From positions 11,226,831 through 11,290,830 of the forward strand of contig CM039506.1 of assembly GCA_022432975.1 (NCBI GenBank): a stretch of DNA of 64,000 nucleotides. Reading direction: 5' to 3'. The notes under the pieces were generated by a model. The model ran no database searches and was not told the DNA's origin. It saw only the letters and a program-made list of their open reading frames with translations. The position numbers and the translations under genes were made by a program. The stretch comes from Begonia masoniana (taxonomy: Eukaryota; Streptophyta; Magnoliopsida; Cucurbitales; Begoniaceae). Within the stretch, counting starts at the first letter, position 1; each line of letters starts with the position of its first letter. Positions 32,486 to 45,318 of the stretch are shown here, in pieces.

Positions 32486-34831
32486 TGTAACACCCCCGAA
32501 CCCGCCCCGGCTCGATGCGCTACTTTGCTAACCTATCCCGCATTTAAAACGCAATTAAAATAATTTTCGTAAAAATTTTAGAAAAAAATCGACTTAAAAC
32601 AGCTAACGACAAAAATAGAGAACGTAACCCGACGTTAATTATTTTAAAACCAAAAATCGACAATATAACGGCTAAATTTTCTACAACCGAAAACCTAAAA
32701 AAAACCAACATTTAAACCAGTATAAATTCACAAGTATTTACACTAAACAACTCTCCCAAAATTAACCATAAAATCTCAAAATCTCAACTACAAACCACAA
32801 CCTGAAATCTAACTAAACATAATCAAATACAAATCTCATATACATCCCGAAGACCATGGTCGAGACGCCCCGACAACTGCCAGCACCGGCACGCCCCGTG
32901 CATCTCCTACTGCTCCCAAGTCCTGGCTCACTCACTTAGCTCACCTGTAACCGCGTCATTACCTACACCACAGAACACGCACACACACGTAAGCTTACGC
33001 TTAGCAAGTAGAGGACAACAAATACAAACATACACTATGCACACCCAACTCTCACACAATCCTAACACATGCCGTTCCACCCCCAACATCTTTCGTTGCA
33101 AATCCACTCACAACATCTTATGTATACTCAGTCAGGTGCCTCTTGCAGAACCTCCCGAAGTTTGCCATATTTCAGACACTACTTCGCGACGAGGAACCAC
33201 TGCATATCTTTTGTGGAAACCTCCCGAAGCTTGCCATATTTCAGACACTACTTCGCGACGAGGAACCACTGCATATCTTTTGTGGAAACCTCCCGAAGCT
33301 TGCTATATTTCAGACACTACTTCGCGACGAGGAACCACCACCAACAGACCACTTTCAATCCATATCGTACTCACATTTCAAAACCATGCTTAACCACAAC
33401 CAAACATTTAAAATCATGCTTAACAAAACAAAACATTTAAAACCATACTTAACCAAACATTCAAGCAACCAAATCAGAACAAAGCAACCAAACAAGTAAA
33501 CAATCTCAAACACTAACAATAACAACCCAGCAATTCATCAAACAATACTCAAACACTAACAATACACTATCAAACAATAAATCCTACCGTTCTGTGGTGT
33601 AGGCCCGAAGGCAACAAACACACGTCCACTACTTACCTGAACTCCCGCACGTGTTGGCTCACTCCGAGTATACAATTCACTCGCTTGTTAACCTAGCACA
33701 TTAATGGAAAAAATCACTTAAAATCACCAAAACATAAACTAAAAGATATTTACTAAATTTCCCACACAACCAAACTAACTTTTCAAAATAAAAACCCCAA
33801 CACCCGATTTTTCACTAATTTCCACCGCCTAACTTCAATCGGTCATAACTCTCTCGTTTTTCAACGGATTTCGACGTGCCACCCCAATTCGGAAACCTCT
33901 ACACGTCTACTATCCATTGAAATGCTTAAATTAACCAAACAAAACACTTAGCCAATCCGAAAATGCACTAACAGATTCGGCCCCCATTTTGCATAAAACC
34001 CGGTTTTGTGTAAATAAATTCCAATTCATAATCTAATCACTCCAACAACCTAAACTAACATATCTAAGGCTTAATTAATCAAAATATGAAGAAAACCCCC
34101 AAGGAGAACCCAATTTTCGGACTCCTTCTTTTATGGTGTTCAAACTCCCCCTAAAATCACTTAAAACTCACTAAAATCACTCACAAGCTTCATCCAAATG
34201 TACACAAAGCAAAACCCATGAGAAATTACCTTGAAATCACTTGAGAAAATGAAGAAAGGAGGAGTGGCGTCGGCTATAGAGGAAAGGGAGAGAGGGCGAT
34301 GGAGGAGAAGAAGATGAATAAAAAAAACCCACCTTTTCCTTTTAATTTATTCAATCATTAACCAAGTGAAATTACCATTTAAACCCTCACTTTTCCTTTG
34401 TGTTTTCAATGCCAAAACCACCTCCAAAACACCACTTTTCCATTCAGTTTTACCAAATTTTGATTGGTTAGGAAATTTGATTTTTCAAAGGTTGAATTCT
34501 CAAACCCTACATTTTAACCAATCACAAGTAAGTGTGGAATAGTCAAACTCTTCCACTAATAATTTCTCTTCTTTCTTCCAACGTGGAACACCAAAATAAA
34601 TGCCCCTTTTTTCATTCACTTTTCTTTTCCATTCAATTACAATTGCTTAATTCCTATTGGTTCAAGTCTTTTTGACTTTTCAAACCATGTAATTTTTCAA
34701 CTTCCTTTATCCTTTGACTTGTCAACTCTTTCCCCCACATTTCATTGTTTCCAACCTTTCATTCCTAACATCAACCCTCTAATCGATTACTCTTAGGCCT
34801 ATACGTGTTATAGAAAATCTCAGGTGTTACA
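32486..34831 (-). mobile_element. Solo LTR of a distinct gypsy family (minus), TSD AAACC
   Basis: 2346 bp, TGTAACACCCCC to CAGGTGTTACA, flanked by AAACC at 32481-32485 and 34832-34836. The body differs from the Tekay LTRs but keeps the leader plan in sense: donor 1 near 34229 (CAAGGTAATTT), acceptor 1 near 33692 (GCTAGGTTAAC), donor 2 near 33640 (TCAGGTAAGTAG), UUCG hairpin at about 33602-33612, and a perfect 15-nt inverted pair 33589-33603/32962-32976 whose sequence differs at two paired sites from the Tekay version. Small ORFs at 33037-33499 come from a 69-bp repeat. Confidence 0.9.
33151..33345. repeat. 69-bp tandem repeat, three copies
   Basis: CCTCCCGAAG starts at 33151, 33220 and 33289 (period 69 bp), copies nearly identical, with CACTACTTCGCGACGAGG in each. 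It lies in predicted intron 2 of the solo LTR. Because 69 is a multiple of three it opens all three forward frames. Confidence 0.9.
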
Positions 34832-35952
34832 AAACCGCCTCATCAGTTTACCAAGTCGTGGCCTGAATGCGCTCCTCCAACATCATCTATGTGTTTGTGA
34901 ACTTAGGGAAATCACCTGCAGTAACCTCAACACCTACATCACAAAACTCATCTATTAGCCTAATGCTAAGCAAGTAAAGCAATAATGAAATGATATGCTG
35001 AAACATAAAACCTAAACATGCAGTTTCTACTTTCTCATCTCAGTTGTACATTCGCTCGTTTACTGATCTGATCCCTCAGTTCCCTTGGGAGTGAGATCAG
35101 TTCTCCCAATGTTATACATCCTCTACTCGATTAAGGGGCAGATGAATTACCTTAATAGCTATTCTGATCCCTCAGTTCCCTTGGGAGTGGGATCAATTCT
35201 CCCAATATTATGCATCCTCTATTCGATTAAGGGGCGGATGAATTCCCTTAATAGCTATTCTGTCACATTTGGTTCATGCCTTACCATTCTTTACATGAAA
35301 ATTCATTTTCGTAATCTTTCATAAAAACATGATGCATGTCATACAAACTCATTCGCACAATGCATAATCCTAATGTTTTGTGATGTAGGCCCGAAGGCAC
35401 AAGCATACTTTACTTACCTGGATTCCTGGAAATTGTTTGGTTGCTTACCACTTCGGATTTGCTCAAACCTAAAACCGTAGACAGTGTATTAGTTATACTT
35501 CATTCTAAACTATCCAGGAGTCTAAGGAAATTAATTTGGAAGCTCAGATCTCCGTGCATCTCCGATTCTGCACTTAACCCGAAACTACACTCATTCACAA
35601 CACTCCCAAAACACATACATTGCACTCCCTCTGTTATCTAACTGTCAAGTCATAAGGAAAAATGAAGGAACTCACCTAAATCGGAGAAATCAATGGAGAA
35701 GTCGGAGGGAAAATCGCTTGGAGCTATGATGAGCTTGAGCTGAATACCGATAAAAGAAAAATGAGGGGGCGGTGGCGGCTAAACCTCATTAAACCCTCCC
35801 TTAAATACGTTATCCACAATAAATTACAATTTACCATTTTGTCCTTACTCATTCACTTATTAACCTAATCACTAAATCACCCAAATTTAACTTTTAAAGC
35901 ATTCTCAAAAAAATGAAGAAGGTAAATCGGTTAATAGAAACTGGGTGTTACA

Positions 35953-38900
35953 ATCTACCCTCCTTAAAAGAATTTTGTCCTCAAAATTCAGTACCTGAAT
36001 AATTCTGGATGTTGGTCCATCATGTCTTGCTGGCGCTCCCAAGTTGTCTCCTCAATATTCTAGTTACGCCACAATACCTTCACCAATGGAACTTCCTTGT
36101 TGCGCAATACCTTCACTGGATAATCTAAGATCTTTACTGGTTTCTCTTCATAGGCAAGGGTAGGATGAATCTCAAAGTCTTGTTGTTCCATGACTTGGTT
36201 TGGATCCCTTATGCACTTTTTCAACATAGAAACGTGGAATACATCATGTATCCCTTCCATAGAAGTTGGTAGTTGTAACTGGTAAGCTGTTCTCCCAATC
36301 CTCTTCAGAATCGTGAACGGTCCAATGAACCTGGGGTTCAACTTGCCTCTCTTTCCAAATCTCACAACTCCTTTAAATGGTGATATCTTAAGAAAAACTT
36401 CATCACCTAATTCAAACTCTAATTTTCTACGCCTCTTGTCGGCATAGCTCTTCTGTCGGCTTTGAGCTGTTAAGATCCTCTGGTGGATGAGGGCGATTTT
36501 CTCCACTGTCTGCTGCACAATGTCAGGACCAATCAATCGTGCTTCTCCAACTTCATCCCAATACATTGGAGATCTGCACTTTCGTCCATACAATACCTCG
36601 TATGGTGACATGCCTATTGTTGTCTGAAAACTGTTGTTATAAGAAAATTAAACTAAGGACAAGTGTTTGCTCCATGAACCTTGAAAGTCTAATACACATG
36701 CACAGAGAATATCCTCTAATGTTTGAATAGTCCTTTCGGATTGTCCATCAGTTTGAGGGTGGAAAGTTGTGCTAAAACTAAGCTGTGTTCCCATAGCCTT
36801 GTGTAAACTTTTCCAAAACTTAGATGTAAATCTAGAGTCTCGGTCTGAAACTATAGTGCTTGGAACTCCATGCAGTCTAACAACTTCATGCACATACAAC
36901 TCAGCAAGTTGGTCCATCGAGTATGTCATCTTTATCGGTAGAAAGTGGGCAGATTTGGTTAAACGATCAACTATCACCCAAATTGCATCATGCCCCTTTG
37001 CTGTTCTAGGAAATCCCACAACAAAATCCATCGTTATTTGTTCTCATTTCCATTCAGGGACTGGTAGAGGTTGCAATGTTCCTGAGGGTCTCTGATGCTC
37101 AGCTTTAATCAGCTGACAACACAAACATGATCCTACATACTCTGCCACACTCCTTTTCATACTTGGCCACCAATAATGCTGTTTAAGATCCTTGTACATC
37201 TTCGTACTCCCAGGGTGAACAGAGAACCTGGAAGAATGAGCTTCAGTAAGAATTTCATCTCGAAGTTCTTTAATGACAGGAACAAACCATCTATTTCTAA
37301 ACCTAAGGATTCCATCAGCGGAATAGTTAAAATCTGACTTGTCTGTAGAGTCCATGCAGGACTTATACTTATTGCATTCAATGTCGTTCCTTTGAGCTTC
37401 CTTTATTTTCTCCAAAATAGTAGGCCTCAAGGATATGGCCGAAAGCATAGCTGATACACTGGATACTGCTTCTAGATTAAACTTTTGGAATTCAGACTCT
37501 AAAGCTAGTGGCATGTCTAAAATCATGGCTGAGGCTGATGTTGTCACTCTACTCAAGGCATCTGCCATAACATTTGCTTTGCCGGGGTTGTACTTAATCT
37601 CGAAATCATAATCCTTTACAAATTCCAACCATCGAAGTTGCCTCATATTTAATTCCTTCAGTGTGAAGATATACTTCAGGCTCTTATGATCTGAAAATAT
37701 CTTACACGATTGTCCATACAAATAGTGTCTCCAAATCTTTAGAGCAAAAACCACAGCAGCTAACTCTAAATCATGCGTAGGGTAATTCTTCTCATGTGTT
37801 TTCAACTATCTAGAGGTATAAGCTATTACCTTTCCTTCTTGCATCAAGACACAGCCAAGACCAATTTTGGAAGCGTCACAGTAAATGCTAAACTGACCAT
37901 CTTCAACTGGAAGAGTTAAAATTGGAAGCATCGGTCAGTTTCTGTTTCAGGATCTGAAAACTATGCTCACATTCGTCAGTCCATATATACTTCACATTTT
38001 TCCTTGTTAACCTAGTAAAGGGGGTAGCAATATTCGAGAATTCTTCAATGAATTTTCTATAATATCCTGCTAGTCCAAGAAAACTCCTAATATCTGTAGC
38101 ACTCTTCGGTTAAGGCCACTCCTTAACTGCTTGAACTTTTGCTGGATCAACAGATATGCCATCTCCAGAGATGACATGTCCTAGAAAGTGAACTTGGTCC
38201 AACCAAAATTCACACTTAATAGAAAACTTGACGTATAGTTGGTGCTGTTTTAATACTTCTAACACCAAGGTCAGGTGCCTAGCATGCTCATCCTTAGTAC
38301 GTAAATAGATTAAAATGTCATCTATGAACACTATGACAAACTTATCCAGATACTCATGAAACACTCTATTCATGAGATCCATAAAGGCTGCTGGTGCATT
38401 TGTCAATCCAAAGGACATGACCAAAAACTCATAATGTCCATAACTTGTGCGAAAGGCAGTCTTAGGAATATCATCATATTTGACTTTTAATTGGTAATAA
38501 CCGGACCTAAGGTCAATCTTAGAGAAAACACGTGCACCATTAAGCTGGTCAAATAAATCATCAATCCTTGGCAATGGATACTTGTTCTTGACAGTTAACT
38601 TATTTAATTCCATATAATCAATGCACATTCGCATCGACCCATCTTTCTTTTTGACAAAAAGGACAGGTGCACCCCACGGTGAAAAGCTTTGGCGTATGAA
38701 CCCTTTCTCCAACAGATCCTCCAACTGCTTCTTTAATTCCTTAAGTTCAATTGGTGCTAGCCTATATGGATTTTTAGACACAGGCTCAGTGCCGGGATAA
38801 ACATCTACAACGAATTCGATTTCCCTATCTGGTGGTAAACCAGGAAGGTCATCTAAAAACACTTCAGGGGAGTCTTGGACAATTAAGACATTTTTGGGTG

Positions 38901-39429
38901 TTGCTTTTCCTACGAATTGTGTATCTAGAACACTGGCCAAGAAGCATAGGTACTCTCTGCATGGTGAGGGTCTACAATTTATCGAAGCCATAACAGACAT
39001 TTCCTCACTCTTCTTTAAAGCTTGGAAGGTATGATTTAAACCACCAGGGGGTTGGAATCTAACTACTCCAGTCCTACAGTCGATTGTGACATAATGTTTA
39101 AACAACCAATCCATTCCTAGAATTACATCAAATCCCATTATATCCATAATAATGAGATCAGCAGGTAGACTCACGCTTCATACTAACACATCACTGTTAA
39201 GCATCACCTGGTTAGAGTGCATGCGTTCACCAGAGGGTAAAGCAACACTAAACACATGCATAGAAAGGGTAAACTGTGCATCTAACTTAATAGCAAATGT
39301 AGATGCTATGAATGAATGTGTTGCACCAGAATTTATCAATGTAAAAGCAGGTATAGAGTTGACCAATATAGTACCTGACACAACAGTAGGCTGCTCATCA
39401 TCGCCCGACTCCATCATGGAGAATATCCT
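35953..39429 (-). pseudogene. pol: Decayed Tekay Pol
   Basis: Sense order: protease (39345-39310), RT (about 38900-38130) with [12 protein letters not shown] and [10 protein letters not shown], RNase H and integrase (37805-36648), and the integrase C-terminal region (36611-36060). Visible breaks: the protease catalytic Asp is Asn (LINSGATHSF, codon 39331-39333), a stop near 39175, a stop at 38108-38110 after VKEWP, a break near 37805-37960 in RNase H, a stop before MDFVVGFPR near 37035, a stop near 36648 after the catalytic Glu block, and a stop at 36060 just before the chromodomain-like tail. The integrase motifs [12 protein letters not shown] and [11 protein letters not shown] remain. Inactive as a polyprotein. 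Confidence 0.92.
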
Positions 39430-40482
39430 CGGCTTAATCATAGCAGGGTCATTCTTAGGAGCTGGACTGTCCCTAATGACGTGGCCAACCTTGTTACAGT
39501 TGAAGCATCGGGTGACTCTGGGCTTCGGGCAATCCCTGAATGTGTGTCCAATTTCCTCGCAATTGAAACACTTTCCCGAACCGAACCTGCATTCACCCAG
39601 GTGACTCTTCGAACATTTTGGGCACAAGGAAAACTTCCTGGCATCCGGCACTTTCTTTCCTATTCCTTGGCTATGCTGGCCTTCACTAGGCCTCTTTATT
39701 CCCCTTTGATGATGTGGCAGGACCGGCTTTTGTGGGACCTATTTTGGTCCAGCACACATCCTTTCAGCTTCTTCCACTTCCAGAGCAGTGGACACAACCT
39801 CGCTGAATGTCAAGCCTTTAATATCACAAAATTTAACCCCTCGGTAGATTTCTGGCTTCAGTCCATGCACATGCACAAATTTGAATACATTGTCCTCGTC
39901 CCTGTGAGCAAAATGTCCAGCAAACCTGGACAGGGACTCGAACTGCCTACTGTACTCGGCTACGGACCCTGTCTGCTTCAAGTTTAGAAATTCTAATTTC
40001 TTTGCAGTTTGGACAGTACTGTTGAAATACTTCTCGTAGAAAATGTCTTTGAATTGCGACGAAGGCATCGCCAAAACATCAATGGTGGTCTCTATTGTTT
40101 CCCACCAAAGTTGAGCTTCACCAGCCAAGTGAAATTTCGCCAACGTGACCTTGTCTCCTTCTCCTATGTTGGCACACCTAAACATACTTTCAATCTTCCT
40201 AAGCCACCCTTCAGCAATAACTGGATCAGATGATTGTCCATCAAACGTGGGTGGTCTTAGTCTCCGGAATCTATCTCCAGAATGTTCATTGCTAGAACCC
40301 GACTTGGCACTTCCTTGCACCTCTCGGTTCAATAGTACTCCTCGTTGGTCAGACTGCTGGCGCACTAAATTGATTTGCTGACGCACCAACTCTGTCAGCT
40401 GCCTAATCACACTAGGCTCCTCTCCACAACTCAGGTTTGGCATTTCCCTTGGCACTCTAGGTCTCCCTGGGCATCTGGCCAT
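39430..40482 (-). pseudogene. gag: Decayed Tekay Gag
   Basis: The ATG at 40480-40482 gives MARCPGRPRVPREMPNL. The frame is open through the Gag core ([48 protein letters not shown]) to 39739, where a frameshift follows. The second zinc knuckle has Ser for its last Cys (CFNCNKVGHVIRDS, codon 39466-39468); the first, CFNCEEIGHTFRDC, is intact. A VHVHGLK duplication near 39867 adds two codons. A solo LTR lies just upstream at 40504, in the gag 5' leader. Confidence 0.9.
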
Positions 40483-40734
40483 TATACTAAATTCCTGTAC
40501 AGGTGTCACGACCCTTACCCGTGATATCGTTTTTTTTTTTTTTTTTTTTTTTTTTAACTGTACCTGAGCGGAAATCTCAATCAAAATCGAAATCGGAATT
40601 GAAATCGAAGTTCGTTTAGTAACTCTTTTAATACAATCCATAAAACTATTAAAACTTAAAATAACTAAAACATTTAAAACAATTAACTAATAAATAAAAT
40701 TTAAATTTTTTTTTTTTTTTTATAATGTATGGCG

Positions 40735-40922
40735 ATCAGTAGCCACAAAAGTGGCTACTAATCGCCCTATGGGCGATTACAACAGGCGAGTAGTCGCCTG
40801 TTGTAAGTCGCCACGCTCTCTGGATTTCTCCAGAGAGCATCGCCTCATTTTGCCCAAGAAGCGATTACTCGCCTCCCAGAGGCGAACACTCGCCAGGCTC
40901 TCTGGATTTCTCCAGAAAGCCG
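40735..40922. repeat. GCGATC-type palindromic zone
   Basis: Repeats such as GGCGATCAGTAGCCAC and GGCGAGTAGTCGCC, with CTCTCTGGATTTCTCCAGAG twice. Same position in the LTR as 12376-12612. Confidence 0.8.
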
Positions 40923-41576
40923 AGCCTCTTCTTTTCCCCTTTTTCTCTTTTCTTCACCCTTACACGCCCTGCACTTTACACACATAATCCAAAACTCACA
41001 ACACTAACAATCGACACTCAACCCTCAACACTTATCTCAATCTTTCCTCACACCATTATACATACATCCCATAAACATGCTTCAAACATAACATTTACTC
41101 CAATACTCAAAACCGACACGATTCACGTTAACAAAATCAAGTTTCATATAAACGAACCGCATGGTTCCGTTTAAAAGTTTTACATTTTCCTCCTGTTAGA
41201 AAAACATCAAAAACATTTCAAAACACTGTACGTTGTCTATACAATTACCAAGCACCCTAAAAATGTATCTAATCATACCAAAATTCGTACATTGCACCAT
41301 CAATCCCAAAACATCAAAAAGACTCTAAAAAACTTCTAACCATGAGTCACCAACCTAACCAAAACACAAGCCGCCGCCACGAGCTCCCCCCATCGACCGC
41401 TACACTTGATCATCGTAAGGGAGTTCCTCACCTTCGTTATCGTCACCTACATCATACAATAACTACATTAAGCCTAATGCTTAGTAAGGAGCGTACTAAA
41501 CGTAACTTTACTTATATGCATGACATTTATAAAACATTTTCGTTTCATTTCTTCAAATCGTTTTCTTGCACCGTGT

Positions 41577-41760
41577 GAAACATAGGTCTTGCCCCGTGAG
41601 AAACATAGGTCTTGCCCCATGAGAAACATAGGTCTTGCCCCGTGAGAAACATAGGTCTTGCCCCGTGAGAAACATAGGTCTTGCCCCGTGAGAAACATAC
41701 ATTTTAACCCGTGAGAAACATACACGTGAGGATCATACATTTTTGACACGTAAGAAACAT
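41577..41760. repeat. 23-bp tandem repeat, about eight copies
   Basis: Unit GAAACATAGGTCTTGCCCCG plus TGA, five near-perfect copies followed by degenerate ones. It lies in the predicted intron 2 interval of the solo LTR. Confidence 0.9.
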
Positions 41761-43004
41761 CCATCATTCACATAATCGTTCTTTCATTTAACTTTTCATA
41801 AAACATGCTCGTAAATAATTCGTATGCACTTTAATAAAACATGATGCATGAGATGTAACATACATTGGGAACACCTATCGAATGAACCCTACCTAAATCG
41901 CTAAGGCATTACTTATCTACCCGTCTTTCCTTAACTACCCGTATAACCACTTTCTCCCTAACAGTCAACATTATCCACATTGTACGACGTAGGGCCTTAG
42001 TGGCCGGAAAGCCTAACGCTCACTTACCTGGCGTCCTAGATATGCCGAGCACCGTCCTTTGAGCTTGGGTAACCTAGAGCATTTAACATCACATCATTAA
42101 TATTGATCTCAAACATCGAATCTAAACAAACGACTTTTCTAGCTGTGACAAATCCTTCAAAAACTCTAATCCTTTTCTTTCGGGCATTTCATCGAACACT
42201 TAGTGTTCATTAACTTCAAAACTCCATTAATGGTATTTTACCAACCTCCAACAACCTAGATTTCACATTAAACATCATCCAACATCATTAATCTACTCCA
42301 ACAACCTAGGTTTAACATTAAACATCATCAATGAGTAATTAATGAACAACCCTAAAGATTTCTAACAAAAACCCTAAGTTTTCTTCACAAACCCTAACTC
42401 AAAACAACTCCAAAAACGACTAATCTCTTGACTAAAACGTAGAGCTTACCCTAAGAGTCGATTTGGGGAAGAAACTTGAAAGAAAATCGCCAAAATGGGG
42501 AAGAGATCAAGCCGATGGAGATGGCAATTGAGAAGAGGAAGAAATCTTGAGGGAGAGGGAGAGAGCTTCGTGCGTGGAGGAGAAGTTAGGAAGAGAGAGA
42601 GGAACCTTAGGTTTTAATAAAATCTTGACCTTAGAATTACCTAAATGCCCTTTGCTTATTCCCTTAGCTCTAATTGTTATTTCCTCTATCAATTTGGTTC
42701 CTCAAAATTATTTTATCTTACCAAATATTCCTATTTATTCTTAGGGCTCTAACGAAACTTCCCGTTGGTCATTTGGATTTAATTTAATATTTCTACAAAT
42801 TATTGCTCTATAATGCTTAAATACTTAATATTCGAAACTTACGGCTTGAAATTCCTAAAACGAAATTCTCGGGCGTTACAACGGGGTTAATTACACTCTT
42901 AAATATCTATTAGCTAATGTTAACATAAACACTTACAGTTGTTGAAGCACTTCCATGCAACGATTGGCACTGATGAGTAATCTTTTGAACGGTTTAACCG
43001 AATG

Positions 43005-43016
43005 TCTCTGATACCA
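43005..43016 (-). promoter_or_regulatory. Primer-binding site of minus-strand Tekay
   Basis: The minus strand reads TGGTATCAGAGA, 3 bp from the LTR end at 43020, the same layout as at 24244. Confidence 0.9.
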
Positions 43017-43019
43017 TAC

Positions 43020-45313
43020 TGTAACGCCCCAAGTTTTCTGAACCTAGTTTGTTACTCATAAACTCGAACTTGACTAAGAAACTTTGGACCAAATTTAAAA
43101 TTTCACTCAAAAGTCTAAATTTGACATTTTTCTAAAACCTCAAAACATTTAGAGACTTGCAGCGGAAATCATTTGAACAAAAGTAGAATTGAACAAAACC
43201 ATAGTACAATGTTTGAGTAATCAGTTGAGATGTTAAAGAACAATCGGCCAAAAGAAATAAAGGTTTAAATCGCGAAATACTTTAAAAGTTGCAAAAGTCA
43301 AACTCATCTGCCGCTGAACTAAGTCAACGAAAGAGTAGAAGCAAACAGAAGTCTTCCACCGATGACGTCAGCCGGATGAATTAATCCTCCAACTTCTGCC
43401 GATTGCAAACGACGAGTTTTGCTACTCTCATCTACCGATGATGTCAGCCGGATGATTCATTCATCCAGCCTCTGCCGACCATAAGACGACAAAAGACTTT
43501 ACTCACAAAACAAAACAAACAGAATACATTGACCGGTCACTAAACGACAAAAGTCTTCCCACATCTTCCGATAGACATATTACACAATGTCCACCGATCA
43601 CTAAACGACAAAATCATTTCCTACGTCTTCCGATAGCTATAGCACTCGACATCCACCGATCGCTAAACGACGAAAGTCTAAACTTTCTACCGATAAAATA
43701 ATCTACACCATCCCATAGATTTAGCACGCTACTCCTACAGGTAGAAAACAACCATCTTCTACCGATAGAAAATAATGTCTTCTACCGATAGAAAACGATG
43801 TCTCCTACCGATAGACTACCACTGCCGGTAGAAAACAGAGCAACTTTTCCACAATTCATACTCTATACAAAAACAACTCTACTACGAAGGGACTTATTCG
43901 CTTCAATGAAACCTTTCGGAAACGACTCCAATCTCTACATTACGCAAATCCAGTAAAAACCAATGCTAAATCAGCAAGGTACTTTTATGAGAAGATTTCA
44001 AAATATGTTTCAAAACATTGAAAACTATTACTGTCATAAGACTCAACATACTTAAGTGAAAACATTGTCGACTGAACCAGAGAGTTTTCAAACCTAAGAT
44101 CAAGACATTAAAAGTTGATTCTGTCAGCGAAACTCAAACACAACTCAGCTATCCAGTTTTTCACTACAATGCACATGTACAAAACACTGGTTAAACCGCC
44201 TCATTAGTTTACCAAGTTGTGGCCTGAATGCGCTCCTCCAACATCATCTATGCGTTTGTGTACTTAGGGAAATCACCTGCAGTAACCTCAACACCTACAT
44301 CAAAAAACTCATCTATTAGCCTAATGCTAAGCAAGTAAAGCAATAATGAAATGATATGCTGAAACATAAAACCTAAACATGCAGTTTCTACTTTCTCATC
44401 TCAGTTGTATATTCGCTCGTTTACTGATCTGATCACTCGGTTCCCTTGGGAGTGGGATCAGTTCTCCCAATGTTATACATCCTCTACTCGATTAAGGGGC
44501 GGATGAATTCCCTTAATAGCTATTCTGATCCCTCAGTTCCCTTGGGAGTGGGATCAATTCTCCCAATGTTATACATCCTCTACTCGATTAAGGGGTGGAT
44601 GAATTCCCTTAATAGCTATTCTGTCACATTCGGTTCATGCCTTACTATTCTTTACATGAAAATTCATTTTCGTAATCTTTCATAAAAACATGATGCATGT
44701 CATACAAACTCATTCCCACAATGCATAATCTTAATGTTTTGTGATGTAGGCCCGAAGGCACATGCATACTTTACTTACCTGGATTCCTGGAAATTGTTTG
44801 GTTGCTTACCACTTCGGGTTTGCTCAAACCTAAAACCGTAGACAGTGTATTATTTATACTTCATTCTAAACTATCCAGGAGTCTAAGAAAATTAATTTGG
44901 AAGCTCAGATCTCCGTGCATCCCCGATTCTGCACTTAACCCGAAACTACACTCATTCACAACACTCCCAAAACACATACATTGCACTCCCTTTGTTATGT
45001 AACTGTCAAGTCATAAGGAAAAATGAAGGAACTCACCTAAATCGGAGAAATCACTGGAGAAGTCGGAGGGAAAATCGCCTGGAGCTCTAATGAGCTTGAG
45101 CTGAATACCGAGAAAGGAAAAATGAGGGGGCGGTGGCGGCTAAACCTCATTAAACCCTCCCTTAAATACGTTATCCACAATAAATTGCAATTTACCATTT
45201 TGTCATTACTTATTCACTTATTAACCTAATCACTAAATCACCCAAATTTAACTTTTAAAGCATTCTCAAAAAAATGAAGAAGGTAAATCGGTTAATAGAA
45301 ACCGGGTGTTACA
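43020..45313 (-). repeat. 5' LTR of minus-strand Tekay
   Basis: 2294 bp, matching the reconstructed length of the left LTR. It contains the CCGATAG repeat zone (43320-43830), the ACATC arm near 44295 (here ACATCAAAAAAC, one change), two TTGGGAG/TTAAGGG hairpin pairs (44450-44620), the UUCG hairpin near 44750 and a TATA-like box near 45163. Confidence 0.93.
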
Positions 45314-45318
45314 GTTTG

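Larger units (their letters stand above)
31308..35952 (-). repeat. 3' LTR of minus-strand Tekay, split by a solo LTR
   Basis: LTR parts 31308-32485 and 34837-35952, joined across the insertion at 32486-34831 by AAACC repeats. The CCGATAGAAAACGATG repeat zone (about 31600-32120) is at its sense 3' side. The TTGGGAG/TTAAGGG hairpins (about 35075-35260) lie in predicted intron 2. Confidence 0.92.
40504..42880 (-). mobile_element. Solo LTR, second LTR family (minus), TSD ACAGG/ACGGG
   Basis: 2377 bp, TGTCACGACCC to GGGCGTTACA, flanked by ACAGG (40499-40503) and ACGGG (42881-42885), one mismatch. It has a T-rich stretch (40529-40555) and GCGAT palindromes (40735-40922). Leader motifs in sense: donor near 42020-42030, GGCC-loop-GGCC hairpin near 41990-42005, arms 41980-41993 and 41446-41459 that pair fully in RNA with two G-U pairs, and a TAAGC-ATTAG-GCTTA hairpin near 41470-41485. 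It sits between the PBS and gag of its host element. Confidence 0.9.
31308..45313 (-). mobile_element. Full-length Tekay-type element (minus), TSD GTTTG, two nested LTRs
   Basis: TGTAACACCCC at 31308 to GGGTGTTACA at 45313, flanked by perfect GTTTG duplications. After removing the nested solo LTR and one TSD copy the left LTR is 2294 bp, exactly the length of the right LTR (43020-45313). PBS, gag, pol and PPT are in the expected order on the minus strand. Its proteins are close to those of the 22082 element, but it has many stops, frameshifts and lost key residues, so it is older. Confidence 0.93.

Noticed and set aside
33037..33499. Three overlapping forward frames of about 120 codons
   Set aside because: Produced by the 69-bp tandem repeat in a solo LTR; all three frames open at once, which is not coding behaviour.
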